Shown: positions 31,501 through 44,027 of the stretch, piece by piece
Position numbering within the stretch: position 1 is the first letter of the stretch
How the letters are laid out: each line of letters opens with the position of its first letter
The notes under the pieces: generated by a model
The model's database searches: none
Seen by the model: only the letters and a program-made list of their open reading frames with translations
Told to the model about the DNA's origin: nothing
Translations under genes and position numbers: made by a program
NCBI GenBank assembly: GCA_012931725.1
Contig: CM022946.1
Coordinates: forward strand, 46,643,252-46,707,251
DNA: 64,000 bases
Reading direction: 5' to 3'
Source of the DNA: Litsea cubeba
Taxonomy: Eukaryota > Streptophyta > Magnoliopsida > Laurales > Lauraceae

Positions 31501-33093
31501 TACCTCTGGTATGGGGAGCGGAAATTCATCTTTTGGGTATGCGCCATTCGGGTCTCTATAGTCAATACAGACCCGGATCTGCCCGTTTTTCTTTGTCACG
31601 GGGACAATGTTGGCCAACCATTCAGGATGTTGTTCCTCATGGATGAAGCCAACGCTTTTGAGTTTTTGAACTTCTTATTCAATTTTATCCATCACATCTG
31701 GACGGAATCTTCTTTGGCCTAGCTTGACAGGCTTGATGTCTTCTTGAAGATTGAGTTTGTGGACTGCTATTTTGGGGTCTAAGCCAGGCATTTCACCGTA
31801 AGACCATGCAAAGCAATCAACGAACTCAAGAAGAAAGGTGATATACTCGGGTAACTCATCATCCTTTATATTATTGCTTATGAATACAGGACGTGGGTTA
31901 TCTGGTGTTCCCAAGTCTATCTTTTGAACAGGAACTTCTGTTGGAAGGTTCGAAGGTGGTTCCTCCATAATGTTTTTGGAGGCTTCCAGCTCAACGAAAC
32001 CTTCTGGGGTTTCAAAGGCATTTCCAGACCAACGCTTTGTTCCTTTCCACGGGTCTTCTTGATCAGCGATTTTCCCAAGGCTTGCTATGAGATGATCCCA
32101 ATCGCCTGTTGAAACCGGGTCGAAGTAGGCTACTTCTTTTAGAGATGAGGGTTCTTCTGGGTCAGTGCCATTGGACAACTCCTCTTCATTGTCAGAGAAA
32201 TCGTACCAATTGGATGAGCTTCATCGATCTTTGTTAGGTGACTCATCAAAGAGATATCCAGGGAAATCGATGTCTTCATGGATACGAGATGTTGAGGCTT
32301 GGTCAGTAAATTGACTTTTAAGCCTTTGTGTCAACTGTCTCAGGGGAGTATCGGGATCATACCTTAACCCGTGTGAAGACTTTTCTACATAGCCATAGAG
32401 TCTCCAATCTTCCAGCTGGCTTTTGGTCAAGACGGGCCCCAATGGCGTGAGAATACCGTGACCTTCTCCCAAACCGACTCGGTTTTGAGCTTCATAGCCC
32501 ATTTTCTTCATAATAGCTTGTGCCACATAACTATATAAGGATAGTTGAGGCATACCTTCATTTTAGAAAGGTTCAAGCATGGAGTTTGATGAAGAAGCAT
32601 CCGATCTATGGAAGAAGATCGGCTTTTCCTTTGCTGAAATTGCTAGAACAACGAAGGAAGCTGACGTAGGATCTTCTATGTCAGAAGTTGTCTCCATTGG
32701 AGTAAGAGCAGGCTGAACTTGCTCAGTATCAGCTTGGCTTGATGATGTGTTGTCTTCTGGCTCTGAATCCGAATCCGTGTCTTGCATGATAGACATGAAA
32801 GAGACAACAAATTTGCCCCCAGACTTTTGCTTTGCCTTATTCACTTTAGTTGTGATGACTAAAGGCTTTGAAGGTTTGAGGGAGATGATGAAGGGAGTTT
32901 GAATGCTCTCTTCAGATTTACCGGATGGTTTGTTTTCTTCCGGTGATTGTTGAGGAGCCTTGCATTTATCTTTCTGGAAATTTTCGGCAAAGGGTGCTGT
33001 GTGCTTCTCCTCTTCTTCTTTTTCACCTTCATAGATTTGTGAGTCTGCAAAGTGGACTTCTTTACCTTTGAAGGGTCTTCTGTCCGCAAAGAC
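28595..33093 (-). pseudogene. pol of element B (broken)
   Basis: It covers the end of the protease tail, G-patch-like segment (about 32470-32553), RT (31617-30787, with YVDDLAVKSKRK intact), RNase H, archaeal-type RNase H (30294-29870) and integrase (29533-28595). Integrase keeps the catalytic Glu (ANRLAEAFNKTL), unlike element A. All of it up to 29554 stays in one frame broken by stops (for example CAA to TAA at about 30787); a frameshift falls just before the first integrase Asp, in the ISPPSS region near 29415. The C-terminal end is also shifted (last ~10 residues). Not functional. Confidence 0.88.
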
Positions 33094-33426
33094 TCAATGT
33101 ATCATGCCGTCGTCGCCAACGAACTTGATGCATTGATGTAAAGTTGAAGGGACAACACCATTCTCGTGGATCCAAGGGCATCCGAGAAGGATGTTGTAGC
33201 ATGAAGGGGTTTTTATTGCATACACTGTGACCTCAGAGATAAGATCACCAATCTGTAACTTGAACCTGATTTTGCCAATAGGCCTTTGAGTACTCCCATC
33301 GTATCCAAAGATAGATACAGATGTATGGCTCAGCTTGCTGGGTGGGATGCCCAACTCTTCGAGAGCCGATGTGGAGATGAGGTTGAGTGCAAAACTTGGG
33401 TCGATCTGAACTCTGTGCATAGGCAT
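33094..33426 (-). pseudogene. Protease of element B with altered active site
   Basis: Aligned with A and D, the frame is continuous with gag upstream. The active-site motif reads IDPSFALNL instead of IDPGSALNL, so the glycine and the serine after the catalytic Asp are both changed. The frame ends at TGA (33094-33096) from a CGA codon. Inactive as an enzyme by inference. Confidence 0.8.
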
Positions 33427-36400
33427 TTCCTTGATGTACCCTGTGAAGTACAGGGGTTGGTTGTGCCTTGTTTCGCCAAGTAGGAGGTCGTCCTTTGTGA
33501 AGGCGATGGTTGCACTGGCTGCTTTTTTAAGCGAGAGGCATTCAATGCATGATCCCTCAGTTTTCTTCTTTTCTCCCCTTGAGGAAGCTTCTGAGTTTTT
33601 GACCTGGTAATCCATTTCAATTTGGAGGACTTGCGGGGCATGTTTGTCGACATCCTCATTCAACTTTTGTAATTCTGAAATGAGATTATCACGAGTGTGC
33701 GGAGACATTCGCAACAAATCTAGGATGTGCAGACATGCAGGTATGTGCTTGAAGTGTTCAATCAAGTCATACTTGAAAGCCTCCTTAGGGCCTGCATGTT
33801 CATCATTGTTGGCACTAGGGGCGCTTACAACATCTTTTCCCGAAGGATTTACATATGTAAAGGAAGATTGGTTGTAATTTTTATGGTAGTCTCGGCCAGA
33901 GCGAGTGCCTCTACCAACTTCGAGAGCTTCTTGAGAAGGGTCTTCGTTTGGAAGATTGTCATCAGGATCAAGAGGCTGTCGTTTTTCATTTACTGAGGAT
34001 GCATCAGCAACAGAGTTGCCATCCTCAGTGATTGTGTTGCACGAAGCATTTTCCGGGAACAAGTCCTGAACAGCATCCAGCAACCTTTCTTCTTCATCGA
34101 CCAATTCATCATCCCAAGCATCAATAGCTGGGAATTCTTCAGTCAGGAAGGGTGGGAACTTTGAAGTCACGGTCTCAGGAGAAGAAACCTGAGAGGGTGT
34201 CGTCTAAGTGAAAGTCACGTGAGATGAGGTGGCTCCAGAAGATACATTGCTAGGCGTCGCCGGAGTGTAAGTGCTCTCATCAGACGATGCTTCGGAAGAG
34301 CTATAATCTCGAATTATCACATTACAGGAAGCTCTGACAGGAGACGTTGCCTGATCGGAGTCAGACTCATCCTCGGATGTAAGAGGATCGTCTATCCAGT
34401 AATTTTCTCCATTTTCAAGAGTTAAGGGATGATGTACCTGATGGTCTTCAGGGACTTCAGGCTCTGGATTGTGAGGAGGCTCGTTGACGCGGTCTTGCTC
34501 TTGTTCTAGAGCGAGACGCTGCAAGATCCTTGCATATTCTTCAAGATCAGGCATGGGAGCCAAATCTTCTTCTTCATCAGCTCTTTGTGGCTCAACATGG
34601 TTGATTTCCACTGGAGCAATGAGAGGTGCTGGGTCAGCAGCATTTTCTTGTACAGCCTCTTGGTCTTCTTCATCATCAGACCAAGATCCTTGCGGTTGTA
34701 GGGGGTTATACCAGATTATTGGCATAAGATGAGTCTCAGGAACCCATTCTTCATCGGAGAGATATTCTTCTGTTACAAGGGACTCCTCCCGCTCGTCTAT
34801 GTAGTTGGATTCGAATCCATCATTGGTGTCGCTGGACTCGTATCCATCAATGGAGAATCCAACTACCGAATTGCAAGAGTATGATGCCTCCTGCGTGGCT
34901 TCTTTGAATTGAGGTGGCATGAAATCACTGAGAGTGAATTTTCTTACCCCCTTTGAAGTCTCTGGAAGGAATGTTTTTGTTGCCTCTAGTGAAGCGGTAA
35001 AGGAAGCCTCTGCCTTTTCTTTGACTTCTTGTTTTGGCTGGGTCTTCTCTTGCCTTTTGAGCTTGAGGAGATGTTTCCTAGCCTGCCTTCGCTGTTGAGC
35101 TGTAGGCTTTGTTTTCACGACCTCCCAATTTTCATCTTCCAGGAGATGGAGCTGTACCCATATGAGTTGTCCGTCTGGTGTCGGGTAAGGAAGCAGTTCC
35201 TCGGATGCTTGGATTGTGTTTATCACCTTGAAGGAAGTAGTGATCTTCTTCTTCGGTGATTTTGATGTTTGTCCACATGTCACCATGTTGACGGAGGTAG
35301 ACCCATAGTTTTTGTCAAAGGTGATGACTCCGTTTTTCCACATCTCATTTATTTTCTCTCTCACAACGAAGCATTGATTGAGAGGATGCGAGATCATCTG
35401 ATGGTATGGGCAGTACCGATGATCGTTGGTTTTGCCAACACCACCCAGTCTTTTTGGTTCAGGCAAGGTGAGCTTGCCGTTTGCCACAAGAGCCCCGAAG
35501 ATTTCATCAACATCTTCATCAAACGGGTATTTCTTCTCTACTCATTCTTTGAAGGCATCTGAGAGTTCAGGTCTCTTACCAGCAGCTTTGTTTTCAGCTT
35601 TCTTTGGTGGCTGAGGAGCTGACTTGGTCTGCACATTGAGGACCTCTTTCTTCTTTGGTTTAGAGGTCACAATGGCGGTTGGCTCTATTCTTGATGATTT
35701 CTGACTGTTGAGGTCTTTAATCACCATTTCAGCTTCCATGGAAGCTTCTAGGAGTTCTCCCAGTTTCTAGGAGTTCTCCCAGGTTCTTTGATTTGTTGCC
35801 GATGATCATGGAGCGGATTCTAGCTCTCATGTTGTTTCGGCAGATGTCGACTAGCGACGCTTGTGGCAGTACATCAGAGCATTCGTACGCCATTGCTTTC
35901 CACTTAGGAATGAAGTCATATGTTGACTCATTCTCCCCCTGTTTTAGGCTGCACAACTGAGCCATAGTAGCGGGATGATCCTCACCTTTGAAGTGAGTCA
36001 GGAAGCGTGTCTCTAGCATGGCCCAATTTTGGATGGAGTCCTCCGGCAGAGTGGAGTACCAATCGAAGGCCGTACCTTTTAGGGTACTTGCAAAGAGGCG
36101 GATCTTGAGTGCATCTTGATCCGCGATAGCTCCCGTCAGGATCTTGAAGTGGATGACGTGTTGTCTGGCTGATCCTTTCCCCGTACATGTTTGGAGAGTA
36201 GGATGCTTGAATTTTGTGCGGAACGGGACCGAGTCCATCCATAAGGGATATGGTGGCTCGATCCCATGCTCCTTGAGTATATCCTCTTCTTTTGCTTTGG
36301 CGAGGATACTGTCTACGTCCTTTTTGGTAAGGACGCGTGACTCATTTTCTTCTCCATTTACCTCATCGTCTTGATGATTCGGAGGAGGTTCATTGTTCGC

Positions 36401-37657
36401 CTAATTTTGGAAGGCGAGGAGAAGGTTTTCCATCAGAGTTTCAATCCTCTGCTGGCCTTGTTCCAAATGCTGGATGCGGGTGATCGCATCATCTTGAGGT
36501 GGATTGCGGGGTGGTGGCTCAGAATTTGTAGCCAAGACGTTCATCCTTCGTGATTCGAACGAAGAGACTGTCCTGGTGACTGAGCTGGGGCTCATTCTTT
36601 TTGAAGAAGAGCTTGAGGAAGGATCACTCTGCCGTCCTTTGCTTGAAGGAGCGGGGGATCCTTCTGAATGTCTTCTTGTCCTGGACACGCTGCAGGTCAT
36701 CGGACGTCGGACATGGATTTTGGATGCTGACTTTTGGCGCAATCTGGTTTTTCCAACTATATGGACGGCAGCAACTTGGTTGGGTCTTTCTTTTTCGACC
36801 CATTTGGGAGAGACTTGAAGTGTAGGAGGCTGGGTCCTTTGCTTCTCTAGTCTCTTTTGCCAATACGACGTGCGGCGGCGTATACGACGAGCAACTTGAG
36901 CTTCGGTCAGCTCTGGCTGGGCTTTGACAACGAAGGATGTGCTCCTCCCTCGGGCGCAGCAGCCGAGCCTGTCTTCTTTGTAGCTGGGCAAGGATAGGAT
37001 ACGAACCCTGTCCTTCGCCTGTTGTGGCGAAGCTTTGAATTTTTCAAGTTCGGCCCCTGTAGAGATGAAGGGCCGAACTGTAGGTTTGTAGGCCTTAGTA
37101 GATGTCTGCAGAGGCTTTGTGATGCATGACTTGATTTTGGGCTTGTAGGAACAAGCCGGTTCATGCTGGGTTGACTTGGGAGTCAAATTGGAGATGGGTC
37201 TCTCCTCTTTCATGCAAGCAAGAGGGTAAAACTGGTTCTCCTTGAGTGGGGCTAGGAATGCTGGCTTGGTTGATGTTTGGGACCTTCTTTGTTTTGGTGA
37301 AGGTCTTGGGGACCAAGTCTTGGGATAGACCTAGCCGTTTGCTAGTCGAGGCTTCGTGGGGCTGCCACGGGCTTCGGGCCTTCTGGTGCTCGCCTTTGGT
37401 GTCACGGTAGTGACACATTGAGAGGCGAGTTTCTGCTTCTTGGAAGGAGCAGTTTGTTCTTCGGGAAGTGAGAATGGTCCCAGCATCCCGAAGACAATAG
37501 TCCGGGGAGTCGAGGTCGACCCGGAGTTCAGAGAGTTGTCGAGGGAGTTGACGCTACGGCAGCTGATGGGGCGCTTATAGGTGCGCGTAGTTTGCTTCTG
37601 TTGAAGCATAAGTTTGTGCTTATTCTCGTCGAAGGTAATGGTTAGTGAAGCTGCCAT
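33427..37657 (-). pseudogene. gag and acidic linker of element B (broken)
   Basis: It begins at MAASLTITFDENKHK (ATG 37657-37655). It keeps the 14 bp missing in element A near 37300, the gag domain (36160-35740), the C-x2-H-x4-H-x4-C knuckle (about 35430-35390) and the acidic linker running without interruption through the point where A carries a solo LTR (near 33890). Lesions: TAG at 37331-37333, TAG near 36400, a 1-bp loss near 36075, a 19-bp tandem duplication at 35745-35782 that shifts frame, and a TAG near 34204. Confidence 0.87.
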
Positions 37658-39206
37658 TGTTAGTTTTCGAAAAGTTTCTGAAACAAGACCACATCCATTA
37701 GTAATCACAAGAATATAATGATCATAAATGGGAAGTTCTATGGTTTTGTCTTTTCAAATTGCTCGAGGAAGATGGCCCAAGAAATATGAAGAAGGCAGAA
37801 AACCATAGAGGGTACAATTGTTCTGATCGCAGGTATGAAAGCCCAGAATGAGCGTCCCATTGACTGCTAGAAGCAATTGTGAACTTAAATTCGACTTATC
37901 GAGAAGCGGAGCTTGCTCGAGGTAAGAAGAATATAAAGTTGGAGTTACAAATGTGCCGGTCGCGAATACAGTAGACCCTGAAAGGGCGTACTAGTACCGC
38001 TAGACACAAATGTTTGGAGACCGCATCCATGAGATGAGATTCCCTGTTTTGAAAGGTCAAGATTGGATTCATCAAAGAGAGCAGATGGTATTCCGATCTA
38101 AATACGGTCTCAGCGATTTTTGCGAGCACAAGTACTCAGAAGGAAATGAACCATAATTTCTCGGATCTGAATCCAAAAATGACAAGTTTTTTTTTAAAGG
38201 CCAAGATCGGGTTTATCAAAAGAGCAAAAGGCATTCCAATCTGAACACGGGCTCAGCGATTTCCGCGAGCGCCAATGCTCAGAAAGGACGAGACCAAAAT
38301 TTCTCCAATCTGAACCCAAAATGACGGAAGTTTTTTTTTTAGAAGATTGTTTTTTTATTTTTTATTTTTTTTATTTATTATTTTTTTGAAAATTTATTTT
38401 ATTTTTTATTTTAAAATTTTTTATTTTGAAGTTTTTTTATTTAAAAGACGAGAGAGTACACATAGGCCTCCTAACCCGGTCTTGTGAAATCTCGATTGAT
38501 AGAATTGCCCCCAGGTAAGGGTAGGATTACTTAATGAACCCGTTTGGAGGACCCTTGCCTAGAATAGTCAAGCTGTCTCCACACTCTGGACAAGGCTTTT
38601 CTTGAATCAACCGTGATCAAAGAACGCAGTTGGTTTAACCTTAGTGGTCTATGTCATTTTTTCTGTTTTTTTATTTATTTTTTATTTATTTTTTTTTTAG
38701 ATCTTTAATGAACTCATCGAAGAGAAACGATGGCCCAAATCCTAACTCGAACAGGCTCAACAATTTCTGCGAGCACACAAACGAAAGGAAAGGATCAAAG
38801 TTTCTCAATTTTGAATGCAAAATGAGAAATCTGATTTTTTTTCCTAATTTATAATGAACTCATCGAAGAAAAACAATGGCCATTTCCACAATTCGAACTG
38901 GCTCAACGATTTTCGCGAGCACAGAGACGAAACAAAAACGATCAAAGTTTCTCAATTTTGAATCCAAACTAAGAAATCTGATTTTTTGTTTTGTTTTTTT
39001 TTTTTTTTGAAAAGAGAAAGAGTGGAAATAAATTCAAAAAATTAGAAATTTCCAAAAAATCTCATCTCATTTTTTTTAGATGCGGAATCCAACATAGGCC
39101 ACCAATTAGAAAGTAGCCAAGGAATCGAGAAAAGAAATATAAGCATAGAGCAAAAGATATGATATGCAAATATTTCATTTCTAGCATCGTGTTCTCAAAT
39201 GAACGA
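37658..39206 (-). other. Untranslated leader of element B
   Basis: It has the same order as in A, inverted: splice-acceptor-like site (about 37675-37705), two diverged modules (about 38030-38330), a T-rich stretch (38330-38450), the conserved single-copy block (about 38450-38655) and two ~145-bp modules (about 38695-38995). No gene seen. Confidence 0.72.
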
Positions 39207-39224
39207 GTCCCACCGAGTGTGCCA
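39207..39224 (-). promoter_or_regulatory. Primer-binding site, element B
   Basis: Minus-strand TGGCACACTCGGTGGGAC, one base different from A and D, three bases from the LTR end at 39228. Confidence 0.72.
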
Positions 39225-39227
39225 GCC

Positions 39228-41808
39228 TGATGGATAGCGCTTCTATCGCTCGGTCCTACCGAGGTCGGCGGACGTGGGAGTCCGTTTGGGTCCGACCCTT
39301 TCGCAACCGAGGGGCAAAGGCGTGCATCAACATTTTTTTTGTGTGGGTGTGCCAGATTTTCTATTTTACTTGGAATTGGAAGTGGTGATCCGTAGATCGA
39401 CCTTCGCAAGTAAAACGGAAATCAACTTCTTTCAAGTTTTCCATTGCACATGTATTTAAGAAAAGAGACATTTTCTTGATTTGCCGTGAAAGGCGAATTT
39501 TTTTTTTTTGCATTTATAGCCGATTTTTGGCGTTTATAGCCGATTTATAATTCTTATCAAAAATGAAAGACAAGAGTTGTGATTTTTGTCTCTTTTGAAA
39601 AATACAAACTACAATAAAAAGCAAGAAAAGGAGGATCTAACTTCTCAGGAGATTGTGGGGGACTCGTTCAGATTGACGGTTGCAAGCCATATGTGGACTT
39701 CGCCATCATCCATGCAGATGAGAACAGAGGATGCTCTTGATTCGCTTGGCTTGGCTATAACCTTAGGTTTTTAGAGGACAAAGACCAAAAGGAGGTCCTA
39801 TGTCCAATAAAAAACTAAGTAGACGGACTGAAAAGCCACGTCTAAGCCATTGGAGGCAGAAGGAGAAGGCAAAGAACTTGGGGGGTACCCCCCAAGGGAC
39901 TTTTGTCACCTTGTAGCGGTGGTCGATGTAGAACTTCTGCAGAGTTTTCTCTCTTTCTTTCTCTTAGAATTCTGATGCCTTTTTCTATCTGAATTTCTGG
40001 ATTTTCTGCAGTCTGTCATGCTGTCCTTTCTTCTTGGAGTGCTCTCCTATTTATAGGCTTTTTAGTAGCCATTTAGGAGGGTTTATGGGCTTTTATTGTC
40101 ATTAAGCCGCATAATGGGAGGAGATACACGATTTAATTCCTTTATTTTGTAACTCCTTTTTCTTGGCTTCTGATTGGCCGGAGGAGATTGAGGGCATTTA
40201 ATGGCCTTTAATTGCCATGATGGGAGGAGTTTCATGGGTTAAATGCCATGAATCATTTGACTTGTAACTCCCGGATGCTTGCTTCTGATAGGGCCAGTCC
40301 AAAGAAATGGATTAATGACTGTAATAAGGCTACTCAATTAATCACATTAAGTGGTCGCCGAGCAGTTGAAGAGTCGAGGCCGTGCCGCGTCTTTTGGGAT
40401 TCTTCTGGCGATGATCATCGATGGATCTTCATGTAGATCAACATCGGATGACCATGTAACTTCACGTATTGGTTTCCAACAGCGGGTCGGTGCCATCTGT
40501 CCTGTCGATTTCTCGATCGGTCAGGTAGAAAGCACACTTTTTTGGTTGACCGGTTGGCGATCAATGTTGATTTCGATACTATTGATGATTGACCCGTGAT
40601 TTTGACGGATGTCAAAGGATTTGGTGTCTCAAAAGTATGAATTTTGAAAAATCAAAGGAGTCGGACACTTTGAGTCCCGAAAAAATAGCGAAAAATGAAG
40701 TTTTTGGGGCCCACCCGGCGATCCCGGGCTCCAGGGTCGCCGGCGACCTTGGGCCAGAGTCGCAGGGGCCTGTGACCGTAGAGGGGTTTTCCCCCTTTTT
40801 GTCTCGTTTTGCGTCCGTTTTTGCTGTTTTTCGATTCTTTTTTCTTCTATATTTTTCCTTGACATTTTTTATCATTTATTGGCCTGATTTCCCTGTAGAA
40901 AACCTGATGAGAATCCTTGCATTTTGGTTTTCAAAGTTTCCAATTTTCCGGGAAAGCCGAAGACTTTGTCGCTCAGAGCTGTCGATTTTCCGTTAGAAGC
41001 TGAAACTGGGTGAAACGATGTCGGAATGCCCTGAAATTTGAGGTGAGGCCTCCTGAAGCAATAAATAAGACCAATTATAGGCTTTTGTTTGAGTTTTGAA
41101 GCCGTTTAGGGGTTTTATCACTAGTAGACTTGCTTTTGTCGCGATGAATATGTCGCGGCTTGATGTGCGGTCAACCGATGTCCGATTGACTTGAAATTTG
41201 ACAGGGAACCAATTGGAGTCATTTTAAGATGATCTACAGGCTCTGTCTTGGAAACCATGGTCCCGGGGAGCTTCGCCGCCGAGAGGCCTGATTTGGCTTC
41301 CGAGTGTCAAAGTCTGGTCAAATGTTGTCGAAATGACCTGAAATTTGACGTGTAGCCCTTTGTAAGCAGTTTGAAGCCGTCCATGTGCTCTATCTGATGA
41401 GTGATGGCCTCGGTGGTTCTCGCCGCCGAGAGGCTTGATTTAGCTGTTCGAGGGTTGATGTAGGGTCAAACGTTGTCGGTTTGACTCGAAACTTGACGTG
41501 GAGCCTTTTGGATGTATTTTGAGACCATCCATCGGCTCTGATCGAAGATTTGGTGTCTCCGATGCTTTCGCCGCCGGGAGCTCCTTTTCAGCTGCCGGAG
41601 AAGCGAAGTTAGGCCAAATGATTTTGAAATGGCCTGAAACTTCTTGTGTACTCCTCTTTTGGTTGTCTTGAAGGATCTTGCATTTTTATTTGATTCTGAC
41701 AAGATTTGATTTTTTGGAAGTAGCATTGCCTATTTATGGCAGGCTGCGACTTCATGTAGCTTTCTGAATTTTGAAGAAGCAAAGTGACACACTTTTTTTG
41801 TGTCAACA
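39228..41808 (-). repeat. 5' LTR of element B (2,581 bp)
   Basis: On the minus strand it starts TGTTGACAC at 41808 and ends CCATCA at 39228. It has four ~145-bp U3 units (about 40985-41640), a GC-rich block (40710-40790) and a TATA box. The bases right of 41808 (gtagt, 41809-41813) are pol sequence of fragment C and should be the target duplication. Confidence 0.9.
40048..40055 (-). promoter_or_regulatory. TATA box of element B 5' LTR
   Basis: TATAAATA on the minus strand in the conserved CCTATAAATAGGAG context. Confidence 0.7.
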
Positions 41809-44027
41809 GTAGTGACGTAGCTTTTGTACGGTGAACATCACTGCAAGACATTCTTTTTCGACGGATAGTAGCGATGCTCTGCACCTACTAGCATGTGGCT
41901 GAGGTAGTATAGGGCAGCTTCTTTTCTTTGATCATTTTCTTGTGCAAGCAGAGCTCCCAAAGAGTGATCAAGGGCTCTTGTGTACAAGATGAATGGTTTT
42001 CCAGTGGTAGGAGCAGCTAACACTGGAGGTTTTGTCAGGTATGACTTGATATCTTGGAAAGCAGCTTCACAGTCAGCATCCCAGACAAAGTTTACACCTT
42101 TTTTCATCAACCGGGAGAGTGGACGGCATTTCCCCGAAAGATTGGAGATGAACCGTCTGATGTAGGCCAATCTCCCTTGAAGCCCTTTGAGTTCTCTCAA
42201 GGTTCTTAGAGAGGGCATTTATAGAATAGTCTTGACATTGATGGGGTTAGGTTCTGTTCCAGCTTTCCGAACTAGGAATCCGAGGAACTTACCCGATGAG
42301 ATGCCGAAGAAGCACTTTAGAGGATTCATTCGCAGTTTGTGTTTGCGAAGCCGGAGGAAGACTTCTCGAAGATCTTTGAGATGGTCTTCTTTTCTTTTGC
42401 TTTTGACGGCAAGGTCATCAACATAACATTCGACCGTCTTGTGCTGCATATCTTGGAATATTTTCATCATAGCCCTTTGATATGTGGCACCAGCATTTTT
42501 CAGACCAAATGGCATGACAGTGTAGCAATACACGCCAAATGAGGTCCAAAAGGATGTGCATTTTTCATCTTCAGGATGCATCTTTATCTAATTGTAACCA
42601 GAGAAGCCATCCATGAATGTCATTCGCTCGAATCTGCAGGTATTGTCAATCATTACCTCTGGTCTGGGGAGCGGGAATTCATCTTTAGGGCATGCGCCAT
42701 TCAGGTCTCTATAGTCAATGCAGACCCTGATCTGCCCGATTTTCTTTGTCACGGGGACAATGTTGGCCAACCATTCAGGATGTTGTTCCTCACGGATGAA
42801 GCCAACGCTTTTGAGTTTTTGAACTTCTTGTTCAATTTTATCCATCACATCTGGACGGAATCTTCTTTGGCCCTGCTTGACAGGCCTGATGTCTTCTTGA
42901 AGATTGAGTTTGTGGACTGCTATTTTAGGGTCAAAGCCAGGCATTTCAGCGTAAGACCATGCAAAGCAATCAACGAACTGAAAGGAAGAAAAGCAATATA
43001 CTCGGGTAACTCACCATCCTTTATATTATTGCTTATGAATACAGGACATGGGTTATCTGGTGTTCCCAAGTATATCTTTTGAATAGGATCTTTTGTTGGA
43101 AGGTTCGAAGGTGGTTCCTCCACAACATTTTCGGAGGCTTCCAGCTCAATGAAACCTTCTGGGGTTTTAAGGGCATTTCCAGACCAAGGTTTTGTTCCTT
43201 TCCACGGGTCTTCTTGATCAGTAATCTTCTCAAGTCTTGCTATGAGATGGTCTCAATCGCCTGTTGAAACCGGGTCAAAGTAAGGTACTTCTTTTGGAGA
43301 CAAGGGTTCTTCTGGGTCAGAAGACCACATGTCTGTGCCATCGGATAACTCCTCTTCATTGTCAGAGAAATCGTTCCAATTGGACGAGCTTCCTGGATCT
43401 TTGTCAGGTGACTCATTGAAAAGATATCCAGGGAGATCGATGTCTTCATGGATACGAGATGTTGAGGCTTGGTCAGCAAGTCGACTTTTAAGCCTTTGTG
43501 TCAACTGTCTCAGAGGAGTGTTGGGATCATACCCTAAGCCGTGTGAAGACTTTTCTACATGGCCGTAGAGTCTCCAATCTTCCAGCTGGCTTTTGGTCAA
43601 GGCGGGCCCCAATGGTGTGAGAATATCGCGACGTTCTCCCAAACCAACTGGGTTTTGAGCATCATAGCCCATTTTCTTCATAATAGCTTGTGTCATAGGA
43701 CTACATAAGGATAGTTGAGGCATACCTTCATTTTAGAAAGGTTCAAGCATGGAGTTTGATGAAGAAGCATCCGATCTATGGAAAAAGATCGGCTTTTCCT
43801 TTGCTGAAGTTGCCGGAACAACAAAGGAAGCTGACGTATGATCTTCTATGTCAGAAGGTGTCTCCATTGGAGTAAGAGCGGGTTGAGCTTGCTGAGTGTC
43901 AGCTTTGCTTGACGATGTGTCATCTTTATGCTCTGAATCAATCCGTGTCTTGCATGATAGACACGAAAAAGACAACAAATTTGCCCCCAGACTTTTGCTT
44001 TGCCTTCTTCACTTTAGTTGTCATGAC
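41809..44027 (-). pseudogene. Fragment C: internal pol slice of a third copy
   Basis: It corresponds to about 11500-13700 of element A in inverse orientation: the Glu-rich region before the G-patch, the G-patch-like segment (around 43690), and RT from the QGQRRFRPDVMDKIEQ block (42890) through YVDDLAVKSKRK (about 42400) into the start of RNase H (41838). At least one frameshift lies near 42970 and another stop near 42584. It is bounded on the left by element B's LTR and on the right by element D's LTR, both joining inside pol, so C is the host element for both insertions. Confidence 0.87.

Larger units (their letters stand above)
25378..41808 (-). mobile_element. Element B: 5' LTR to antisense gene, cut by element A
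   Basis: Reading right to left: 5' LTR (41808-39228), primer-binding site, leader, gag, protease, pol, spacer, then the antisense gene (on the + strand here), which stops abruptly at 25378 where element A's 3' LTR ends. The missing part (first part of the antisense gene and the 3' LTR) should lie left of element A, outside the window. There is no solo LTR in gag. Multiple stops and a few frameshifts show it is older than or as decayed as A. Confidence 0.85.
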
